Source of the DNA: B18-G2 sp964432835
Lineage (GTDB): Archaea > Thermoplasmatota > E2 > DHVEG-1 > B18-G2
Length of the DNA: 5,505 nucleotides
Direction of reading: 5' to 3'
Assembly (NCBI GenBank): GCA_964432835.1
Contig: CAYSPA010000076.1
Location: 1 to 5,505 of the forward strand
Below the pieces are notes generated by a model. It did no database searches. It had not been told where the DNA came from and was given only the letters and a program-made list of their open reading frames with translations. Shown here piece after piece: positions 1 through 5,505 of this stretch (the stretch's first letter is position 1; the number at the start of each line of letters is the position of its first letter). The position numbers were made by a program, and so were the translations under genes.

Positions 1-1
1 C

Positions 2-880
2 GGCGTGAACGTGAAGAAGAGTAACAGAGAGGCGAACATAATGTCTCTTCTTTCAGAGATTCCCGAGAAATTTATGAGTAACGGTGGGCAGGTCATGGGA
101 AGTCCTTTCAACTTTCCTGACAAATACGCTTTTCTTCTTGGAGATGTCCTGAATGGTGCTGTTCTGCTATTCAACTCCACGGATGAGTTTTTCGTGGGTT
201 CGGAGAGTCGCAACTTCTCGGAGTTTGGTTTGATAAGATTTGACAGTGCAGGATTCGACATAAAGAAAAGTTATGGATATATCTCAACAAAGGGAGAAGG
301 TAAAGCATATCTTATATTCTCGGGTGATGAAATATACAGCGATGTGGAGCTTCTCCCGGTAGGGAGATTTTCCCTCCCCCTCCATCCCCTTGCTCTCTGG
401 ATTCTCGCAATCGCCTTCTTCCTGCTGTTTTCCGTGATTCTGAAGAGGAAGGGAGAGAGAAAAATCGCCGGAAGGTTTCCACTTGATATAAAAGATGATT
501 ACAGGAAATGGATAAAGTACACTTTTATCGGAATATATGTGGTTCTCTTCATAGCCACGTTCTTTGTATTCGATATCGCCCTCAATGAGATATTCGGTGT
601 GAGCTTTGTTTCTTTCCTTTCCAGAAGTTTGCTGTTATCTGCCGTTGTTCTGCTATCCGAGGTGGTGTTCATAGCAATAGCATTTCTGATGTTCGGTTTT
701 CCCATCAGGATAATCGTCAACTCTTTCTTGGGCTTTCTGGGTTTCGAAAGAGAGAAGAGGGAGATAGGTAAAACCGTGGGTCTGTTGTTCATGTGGTTCC
801 TGTTCCCACCTTACATAACCTTTATATCCAACGCCTTTATCGGCATCATAAAGGACATACTGAGTGGAATGCTCCCATGA
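2..880 (+). CDS. Multi-pass membrane protein, unknown function (probably 5'-truncated by window edge)
   Basis: I do not recognise the family. The frame is open to the left edge. GTG codons at 5 and 11 and an ATG at 41 (with GAGAGG at 27-32, 8 bases ahead) are possible starts. Counting from the GTG at 5 gives 291 residues. Residues 30-120 are a soluble, beta-rich-looking stretch. Four hydrophobic segments follow at about 126-146, 170-192, 205-233 and 257-283. The loop after the first helix (147-170) is rich in Lys/Arg, and so is the one after the third (246-256). The positive-inside rule therefore places the N-terminal domain outside the cell. Such a domain would normally need a signal peptide or an upstream helix, and none is visible, so I infer that the true start lies before the window. 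The stop overlaps the next start (ATGA, 877-880), indicating an operon with the phosphoesterase. It is certain to be a real gene by coupling and membrane pattern; its role is unknown. Confidence 0.75.
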   Translation, partial: GVNVKKSNREANIMSLLSEIPEKFMSNGGQVMGSPFNFPDKYAFLLGDVLNGAVLLFNSTDEFFVGSESRNFSEFGLIRFDSAGFDIKKSYGYISTKGEGKAYLIFSGDEIYSDVELLPVGRFSLPLHPLALWILAIAFFLLFSVILKRKGERKIAGRFPLDIKDDYRKWIKYTFIGIYVVLFIATFFVFDIALNEIFGVSFVSFLSRSLLLSAVVLLSEVVFIAIAFLMFGFPIRIIVNSFLGFLGFEREKREIGKTVGLLFMWFLFPPYITFISNAFIGIIKDILSGMLP

Positions 881-1599
881 ATCCGGTGGAGGGATATCCC
901 GCACTCTACATCGAGAATGAAGAGATACTCGTTATAGCAGACCTTCATATAGGGATAGAGTACGAGTTCTGGGAAAAGGGCATAAATATGGGAACGAAGA
1001 CCGATAAAATCATAGAAGATGTCAAAAGGGTTATATCAAAGGTTGGAGCCAGAAAACTTCTCATCATAGGAGACCTCAAGCACTCCATACCATCATCTCC
1101 CAGAACAGAGGTCGGGGAGGTTGAAAGATTCGTTAGAGAAGTCTCACAACAAGTGGATATCATGCTCGTGCCCGGGAATCACGATGGAAATATCGAGGAC
1201 ATCGTCTCTGACAGCGTGAAAGTTCTGCCCTCACACGGTGTTGTTATCAACTCTACAGGATTTGTACACGGCCACAGATGGCCACATGAAGACGTGATGC
1301 TCGCCGATACTCTTGTGGTTGCACATACTCATCCAACCTTCTCACTGAAAGATAGTTTCGGTTACAGATTCATAGAAAGGTGCTGGGTGATTGCAAAACC
1401 CAATATCGAAGAGCTGGAGAGCAGGTATCAAGATGTGAATATTCAGAAAATCATCGTTATTCCTGCTTTCAATCAACTCTGTGGAGGAGTTTGCGTGAAC
1501 GAAGAAGGATTCATAGGCGTGGTTGACAAAATTATCAGCAAGAAGGATATCGAGATATTCCTGCTCGATGGTACTTATCTCGGGATGCTGAACCGGTAA
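877..1599 (+). CDS. ICC-like metallophosphoesterase, archaeal SbcD-related / PdeM-like family
   Basis: A 240-residue calcineurin-type phosphoesterase, expected to hydrolyse phosphodiester or phosphomonoester bonds with two metal ions in the cytoplasm. Visible metal-site motifs, in order: DLH at 22-24, GDLKH at 65-69, GNHD at 100-103, GHRWP with H131/H133 at 131-136, and AHTHP at 149-153. This is a complete active site. The length and the motif set, including the closing PAFN...GG signature before residue 210, match the archaeal ICC-like family (COG1407). Bacterial members include PdeM, encoded beside Lhr-type helicases and DNA ligases. The ATG at 877 is chosen because it overlaps the upstream stop in ATGA and gives the family's usual N-terminus. 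An in-frame GTG at 793 would add 28 residues that overlap the membrane gene. The neighbouring Lhr helicase downstream suggests a nucleic-acid substrate, which is inference; the physiological substrate is unknown. Confidence 0.93.
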   Translation: MNPVEGYPALYIENEEILVIADLHIGIEYEFWEKGINMGTKTDKIIEDVKRVISKVGARKLLIIGDLKHSIPSSPRTEVGEVERFVREVSQQVDIMLVPGNHDGNIEDIVSDSVKVLPSHGVVINSTGFVHGHRWPHEDVMLADTLVVAHTHPTFSLKDSFGYRFIERCWVIAKPNIEELESRYQDVNIQKIIVIPAFNQLCGGVCVNEEGFIGVVDKIISKKDIEIFLLDGTYLGMLNR

Positions 1600-1617
1600 A
1601 CGTTATATAGATTTTTC
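1596..1617 (+). promoter_or_regulatory. Archaeal TATA promoter for the 56-aa membrane protein (and perhaps lhr)
   Basis: TTATATA at 1603-1609 follows a purine/A-containing stretch (GTAAAC, 1596-1601) suited to TFB binding. Counting about 26 bases from the TATA centre puts transcription start near 1631-1633, right at the ATG at 1634. The transcript would therefore be leaderless, and no Shine-Dalgarno is seen ahead of that ATG. The box begins just after the phosphoesterase stop. The T5 run at 1612-1616 could also help end the upstream transcript. Position and consensus are seen; activity is inferred. Confidence 0.6.
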
Positions 1618-1633
1618 CCATATCGTGTTGAAG

Positions 1634-1804
1634 ATGTCGCAGGGAACGAGAGCGGTGATAAACCTGCTGATCCTGCTGATCCTACCGGTGCTGACCCTGA
1701 TCTGCGGCGCCGCTATCAAGGTAGCCAATGTTTGGTTTTATGTGCTTTCGATAAGCTGGTTTGGCCTGGGACTCATAATATACGCATCTATTGAGGATGT
1801 ATAG
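1634..1804 (+). CDS. Small two-helix membrane protein, 56 aa, unknown function
   Basis: ATG at 1634 to TAG at 1802-1804 encodes 56 residues beginning MSQGTRAV and ending YASIEDV. I do not recognise a family. Two hydrophobic segments are evident: about residues 7-28 (Leu/Ile-rich, with Pro18 and Cys24) and about 33-53 (Trp34, Trp42, Gly44/46). A very short loop containing Lys29 joins them, as expected for a helical hairpin. The gene fills nearly all the space between phosphoesterase and helicase. It has a TATA box at leaderless distance, and its stop lies inside the likely start region of lhr, all of which argue that it is real. The first half uses CTG/ATC/GCC codons heavily, more GC-rich than the flanking genes, and contains a 9-base tandem repeat. 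It could be an anchor or partner for the neighbouring proteins, but nothing in the sequence proves that. Confidence 0.68.
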   Translation: MSQGTRAVINLLILLILPVLTLICGAAIKVANVWFYVLSISWFGLGLIIYASIEDV

Positions 1805-4547
1805 AAATGTGTTTGATTTGCTGAATACGAAGATACGGGAATATCTGAGAGCGACGGGAATATATGAACCAACGCCCGTTCAGGAGAAGGCTATTCCAAA
1901 GATTCTGGAAGGTAAAAATGCTCTAATTATCGCTCCAACCGGTCTGGGGAAAACCGAATCCGCTCTCTTGCCGGTTTTTCACAGGTTTCTCGAAGTCAAA
2001 CCCGAGAAGGGAATCTCCATACTTTACATAACTCCCCTCAGGGCACTCAACAGAGACATGCTCCGCAGGACCATCGATATGGGAAAGTTTCTCGGCATAG
2101 AGATATCTGTCCGTCACGGAGATACACCTCAACACGAGAGGTACCGGCAATCGAAAAAAGCTCCGGATATGTTGATTACAACGCCCGAAACCTTTCAGAT
2201 ACTGTTCACAGGTAAAAAATTGAGGGAATCCTTATCGAACGTCAGGTGGGTCATAATCGATGAGATTCATGAACTTGCAGACGAGGAGAGGGGCGCCCAG
2301 CTTTCGGTCGGTCTGGAGAGGTTGGAAGAGATCAGCAAATTTGGTTTTCAGCGCATAGGTCTCTCGGCAACCATTGGTACTCCAGAAGAGGTGGCAAGAT
2401 TCCTCGGTGGTCTGGAAAATGGAAATTTCAGGAAAGTGGAGATAATAGATGTTGACGTCGAAAAGATCATAGATATCGATGTCGAGCTTCTATCAAAATC
2501 CGAGGATGAACCTTTGCTGGATATGTCCGTGAAGAGGTGCAAGGAGCTGATTGAGCAACACAGAGCAACTCTCCTGTTCGTGAATACCAGAGATACCGCA
2601 GAGATCCTCGGTTCGAGGTTTCACATCATCTACGGAGATTTTCCCATCGAGATCCATCACGGCTCTCTCTCCAAATTTTCCAGAATAGAGGCGGAGGAGA
2701 AATTTAAATCCGGTTCTCTCAAAGCCCTGATATGTACATCCTCTCTCGAACTGGGGATAGATGTTGGACATGCCGATTTTGTGATACAGTTTTCCTCCCC
2801 CAGGCAGGTTTGCAGGCTGGTTCAGAGAGTGGGAAGAAGCGGTCACAGGATGGGAGAGAAATCCAGAGGGAAAATCATATCCCTTAACGTTGACGATTTT
2901 GCGGAGAGCGTCGTTATAGCAAAAAGGGCTATGAGAGGAGGGCTGGAGGAAACGGAGATAAGGATGAATCCTCTGACGGTGCTGGCGAATCAGATCGTTT
3001 CGATCGCTCTGGAATACGGGAAGATACCCATCGATGATGTGTACCGCATCGTGAAGAGGACGTATCCTTTTCATAAACTCTCTTTCGACGATTTTATGGA
3101 AGTTGTTAACCAGCTTCTGGCAGAGAGAAAGGTCTCGCTCGGGGAAGGAATATTGAAATCCAGAAAGAAGTCCAGATTGTACTTTATAGACAACATCTCC
3201 ATGATACCCGATGAAAGGAGTTATTCCGTTATCGATATCACAAGTAGAAAGAGGATCGGGAAACTCGATGAGAGTTTTGTTGTTGGCAATCTGTTCGAAG
3301 GGGAGAGTTTTATCCTCAGAGGAAGGCCATGGAAAGTGGTGAGTATAGATGATGAAACCGTCACCGTTACCCCAATAAAAGATATAGGAAAGGTTCCTTC
3401 ATGGGTTGGTGAAGATATACCTGTACCTTTCGATGTTGCCCAAGATGTAGGAAGATTGAGGAAAAAATTGAAAGAGAACAAGATCGAAAAACTTCCATGT
3501 AAGGAGGAAGACCTCAAAAAACTGAAGGAGTTCATCGATGAATGCGAATCCTTTGTCATACCGGATGATAAGACGGTAACCGTTGAGTCGAACGATAAGA
3601 TAGTGGTCATAAATGCCTGCTTCGGTAGCAAGGTCAATGAGTGTCTGAGCAAGCTCATCTCTTCTCTTCTTGCGCAGAAACTTGGAGAGAGTGTGAAAGC
3701 GGGTAGCGATCCATACCGTATAATTCTCGAATTTGCCAGAAGGGCAGATGTGAACGGTGTCGTAGATATTATCAGAAATATTGAGCCCGAATCCATAGAT
3801 GTTTTGCTGAGAATAGTTGTTAAGAACACGACCGCGATGAGATGGTATCTCCTTCACACGGCAAGAAAATTCGGCGCAATCTCCAAGGATGCGAGAGATA
3901 TTGGTCTGAAGAAACTCTTTGAGCTGTTCGAAGGAACGCCCGTCATGAGGGATGCCATTGATAGAATACTGTGGGAAAGAATGGATATAAAGCGAACCAA
4001 GCTGGTGCTTGATAAAATAAGGAAAGGCGAAATAAAACTGGTTGTACAGAGGTTCTCACCGTTTTCGGAGGTTTCAAGGGAGGTTTCACGGAGTCTTTCT
4101 CTTCCCAGATATCCCGAAGGTGCGATAATCTCGATGCTCCAAAGAAGGTTGGAGGAGAAGGAGGTTGAATTGATCTGTCTGAATTGTTTCAACAGATGGA
4201 AGACGAGAGTGGGTAGACTCGATGACAGACCGAAATGCAGAAGGTGCAAAGCGATAAGGATAGGTGTTGTAACTGAGGGTTTTCCTAATCTGAAAAAAGG
4301 ATTGAGAGACGAAGAGAGAAGGATAGTTTCCAGAGTATCTGCATCGGCCAGCCTCGTGGTGAGTTACGGAAAGTTTGCGATTCTGACTCTCGCCGGCAGA
4401 GGGATAGGCGTAACGACGGCGGCGCGGATACTCAGGAATTTCAGGTTCGTAGAGCTGTTGAGGTCTGAGGAGGAGAGGAAGAGGTTGCTAAAGGAGATAT
4501 GGAGAGCCGAGATACAGTACGCAAGGACCAGGGGTTTCTGGGATTGA
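1797..4547 (+). CDS. lhr: Lhr-type superfamily 2 ATP-dependent DNA/RNA helicase (archaeal, zinc-motif class)
   Basis: A 916-residue Lhr-family helicase, an ATP-driven 3'-5' translocase on single strands implicated in DNA repair/recombination and RNA metabolism. All core motifs are intact: PTPVQ at 25-29, Walker A APTGLGKT 46-53, TPLRAL 79-84, TTPE 128-131, DEIH 155-158, LSATIG 189-194, VNTRDTAE 262-269, SSLELGIDVG 315-324 and QRVGRSGH 343-350. A winged-helix region follows (about 380-460). Next come the Lhr-specific beta region with PSWVGEDIPVP (534-544) and a long helical domain. Cys794-x2-Cys797 and Cys814-x2-Cys817 form a likely zinc ribbon. The tail carries GRGIGVTTAARILR and ends ARTRGFWD, as I recall for archaeal Lhr1-like proteins. 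It lacks the extra C-terminal domains of long enterobacterial Lhr. The start is uncertain: ATG 1797 overlaps the small gene's stop by 8 bases; TTG 1791 and GTG 1809 are alternatives. The nearby phosphoesterase supports a nucleic-acid-processing role. Confidence 0.95.
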   Translation: MYRNVFDLLNTKIREYLRATGIYEPTPVQEKAIPKILEGKNALIIAPTGLGKTESALLPVFHRFLEVKPEKGISILYITPLRALNRDMLRRTIDMGKFLGIEISVRHGDTPQHERYRQSKKAPDMLITTPETFQILFTGKKLRESLSNVRWVIIDEIHELADEERGAQLSVGLERLEEISKFGFQRIGLSATIGTPEEVARFLGGLENGNFRKVEIIDVDVEKIIDIDVELLSKSEDEPLLDMSVKRCKELIEQHRATLLFVNTRDTAEILGSRFHIIYGDFPIEIHHGSLSKFSRIEAEEKFKSGSLKALICTSSLELGIDVGHADFVIQFSSPRQVCRLVQRVGRSGHRMGEKSRGKIISLNVDDFAESVVIAKRAMRGGLEETEIRMNPLTVLANQIVSIALEYGKIPIDDVYRIVKRTYPFHKLSFDDFMEVVNQLLAERKVSLGEGILKSRKKSRLYFIDNISMIPDERSYSVIDITSRKRIGKLDESFVVGNLFEGESFILRGRPWKVVSIDDETVTVTPIKDIGKVPSWVGEDIPVPFDVAQDVGRLRKKLKENKIEKLPCKEEDLKKLKEFIDECESFVIPDDKTVTVESNDKIVVINACFGSKVNECLSKLISSLLAQKLGESVKAGSDPYRIILEFARRADVNGVVDIIRNIEPESIDVLLRIVVKNTTAMRWYLLHTARKFGAISKDARDIGLKKLFELFEGTPVMRDAIDRILWERMDIKRTKLVLDKIRKGEIKLVVQRFSPFSEVSREVSRSLSLPRYPEGAIISMLQRRLEEKEVELICLNCFNRWKTRVGRLDDRPKCRRCKAIRIGVVTEGFPNLKKGLRDEERRIVSRVSASASLVVSYGKFAILTLAGRGIGVTTAARILRNFRFVELLRSEEERKRLLKEIWRAEIQYARTRGFWD

Positions 4548-4571
4548 TATTTTCCGATGCATCCCGTCCCG

Positions 4572-4590
4572 AGAAAAGATTTTAATATAC
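4572..4590 (+). promoter_or_regulatory. Archaeal BRE/TATA promoter of gcvH
   Basis: AGAAAAGA (4572-4579), a good TFB recognition element, is followed directly by TTTTAATATA (4580-4589), a strong TATA box. Start of transcription is predicted near 4611-4613, about 5-7 bases ahead of the gcvH ATG at 4618, so the message is practically leaderless. No Shine-Dalgarno is present; the stretch at 4591-4610 is almost all pyrimidine. The whole promoter lies in the 70-base gap (4548-4617) after lhr, which holds no other gene. Confidence 0.8.
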
Positions 4591-4617
4591 TTCTCTCGTT
4601 TCTCTTTCCCGATCGAT

Positions 4618-4998
4618 ATGAGCGAGGTGAGAGATAATTTAAGATATACAAAGACGCATGAGTGGGTTGAGATAAAAGAGAAAACGGCGAGGATTGGCAT
4701 TACAGATCATGCACAGCAGGAACTGACAGATATTGTTTTCGTTGAGTTACCCGAGATAGGCAAAGAGGTCAAGAAGGGAGAAGAGGTCTGCACCATAGAA
4801 TCCGTGAAATCCGTCTCCGAGATATACGCTCCTCTCTCGGGGAAAATAACTAACATCAACAGGGAACTGGAGGATTCTCCCGAGAAGGTAAACAAGAGCC
4901 CCTATGATGAGGGTTGGTTATTTGAAATGGAAATCGGCAACGAGAAGGAAATCGAAGATCTCCTCTCTCCCGAGGATTACCGGAAGCTGATATCCTAA
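4618..4998 (+). CDS. gcvH: Glycine cleavage system H protein (lipoyl carrier)
   Basis: A 126-residue cytoplasmic carrier that shuttles the aminomethyl group, bound to a lipoyl arm, between the P, T and L proteins of the glycine cleavage complex. Diagnostic features are the N-terminal YTKTHEWVE (10-18), GITDHAQQELTDIVFVELP (27-45), and the lipoylation motif ESVKSVSE (61-68) with Lys64 as the modified residue. Next come APLSGKI (71-77), the SPEKVNKSPYDEGWL stretch (87-101), and the C-terminal LLSPEDYRKLI. Length is normal for the family and nothing is missing. The ATG at 4618 is fixed by the promoter distance and the family N-terminus. No other glycine cleavage gene or lipoate ligase is in the window, so it appears to be a stand-alone transcription unit. 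An alternative use as a lipoyl donor in lipoate metabolism cannot be excluded. Confidence 0.97.
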   Translation: MSEVRDNLRYTKTHEWVEIKEKTARIGITDHAQQELTDIVFVELPEIGKEVKKGEEVCTIESVKSVSEIYAPLSGKITNINRELEDSPEKVNKSPYDEGWLFEMEIGNEKEIEDLLSPEDYRKLIS

Positions 4999-5489
4999 CC
5001 TTCCTTTGATTTCAGATAGGGGATGAGTCCTCCCGCCTTCATTATCTCGAATTCCAAACTTGTTAATGGAGAACCTTTCAGTATCAAATCCTTGCTCACA
5101 ACCTTTATCTCTCCGCTTTCCAAGTCCACCTCAAGTGTGTCCCCATCCTCTATCTTATCAACATCGGCGCATTCCATTATGGGGAGACCTATATTAACAG
5201 CATTCCTGTAGAATATCCTGGCAAAGCTTTTCGCCATGACCACAGAAACTCCACAGCCCTTTATGGCTATCGGCGCTTGCTCCCTAGATGATCCGCATCC
5301 AAAGTTTTTTCCCGCAACGATAATATCGCCTTTATTCACCTTCTTTGCAAAATCCTCCCTGCCGGGGACGCCTTCCATCGCGTGTTTTCCCATCTCCTCG
5401 ACATCTGTGAGGGTGAGATAGGCGCCCGGAAAAATCTGGTCCGTATCTATGTTGTCTCCAAACTTCCACGCTCTTCCTTTCAGTTTCAT
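4995..5489 (-). CDS. leuD: 3-isopropylmalate dehydratase (or homoaconitase-type) small subunit
   Basis: A 164-residue small (swivelling) subunit of an aconitase-family hydro-lyase. It pairs with a separate iron-sulfur large subunit (LeuC/HacA type), which is not in the window. The likely reaction is isomerisation of 2- to 3-isopropylmalate in leucine synthesis. Motifs: WKFGDNIDTDQIFPG (8-22), AGKNFGCGSSREQAP (59-73), and AKSFARIFYRNAVNIGLP (86-103), which together provide substrate-phosphate/carboxylate and active-site contacts. The short length matches archaeal and thermophile versions rather than the ~200-residue proteobacterial LeuD. The specificity loop reads YLTL (24-27), with Thr at position 26. 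From memory, methanogen homoaconitase subunits have Arg there (YLRT), so isopropylmalate is favoured; citramalate-type or broad specificity is possible. Start ATG is at 5489-5487, with only 16 bases visible upstream and no Shine-Dalgarno there. The TAG stop overlaps the gcvH stop. Confidence 0.93.
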   Translation of the reverse strand: MKLKGRAWKFGDNIDTDQIFPGAYLTLTDVEEMGKHAMEGVPGREDFAKKVNKGDIIVAGKNFGCGSSREQAPIAIKGCGVSVVMAKSFARIFYRNAVNIGLPIMECADVDKIEDGDTLEVDLESGEIKVVSKDLILKGSPLTSLEFEIMKAGGLIPYLKSKEG

Positions 5490-5505
5490 GGTATACGCAG
5501 AAAGA

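Noticed and set aside
821..828. TATA-like TTTATATC inside the membrane gene, possibly a promoter for the phosphoesterase
   Set aside because: It lies in coding sequence for a hydrophobic helix where such bases are expected, leaves about a 27-base leader, and has no clear BRE. The operon coupling explains expression adequately.
793..876. Upstream GTG at 793 as the start of the phosphoesterase
   Set aside because: It would overlap the membrane gene by 88 bases and add 28 residues unlike the family N-terminus. The ATGA coupling at 877 is a much better start.
2493..3074. 193-codon open frame on the minus strand inside lhr
   Set aside because: It is fully contained in a well-conserved helicase gene, has no recognisable motif or promoter, and is a reverse-strand shadow.
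3221..3829. 202-codon open frame on the minus strand inside lhr
   Set aside because: The product is very rich in Ser/Thr/Leu, typical of antisense reading of charged codons, and it overlaps the conserved helicase.
4612..4617. ATCGAT palindrome directly before the gcvH ATG as an operator
   Set aside because: A six-base palindrome is too short and common to support a regulator site; no second half-site or spacing pattern is seen.
5023..5421. Two short plus-strand open frames opposite leuD
   Set aside because: They are antisense to a strongly conserved enzyme gene, with no start signals and low-complexity Ser/Pro/Thr products.

Overview
The window is archaeal, most likely from a euryarchaeal lineage. 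Three things point that way. It has an archaeal-type Lhr helicase with a C-terminal four-cysteine zinc motif, next to an ICC-like metallophosphoesterase. Its dehydratase small subunit is the short stand-alone archaeal/thermophile type. The clearest promoters are TATA boxes about 25-30 bases ahead of starts with almost no leader and no Shine-Dalgarno. Arginine codons are mostly AGA/AGG, which also fits. Genus cannot be told from this sequence.

Layout: (1) Positions 1-880 hold the 3' part of a multi-pass membrane protein gene, probably cut by the left edge. Its stop overlaps the start of (2) a metallophosphoesterase (877-1599) in an ATGA junction, so the two are almost certainly co-transcribed. 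(3) A TATA box at 1603-1609 precedes a short 56-codon gene (1634-1804) for a two-helix membrane protein, which is easily missed. (4) This runs with a small overlap into a full-length Lhr-type DNA/RNA helicase (about 1797-4547). (5) A clear TATA promoter in the 70-base gap drives gcvH (4618-4998), the lipoyl carrier of the glycine cleavage system. (6) On the opposite strand, a leuD/hacB-type small subunit of 3-isopropylmalate dehydratase (4995-5489) converges on gcvH, and their stop codons overlap by four bases.

Functionally, the phosphoesterase and Lhr helicase form a nucleic-acid-processing neighbourhood. It resembles the bacterial Lhr-core/PdeM pairing linked to DNA damage response. Two membrane proteins of unknown function are interleaved with this pair, which is the least explained aspect. 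The right end is ordinary metabolism: one-carbon/glycine and branched-chain amino acid (or 2-oxoacid) pathways. I see no RNA genes, CRISPR arrays, insertion sequences or other mobile elements. No complete new system can be demonstrated here. The best candidates for novelty are the 56-residue membrane protein and its link to Lhr.
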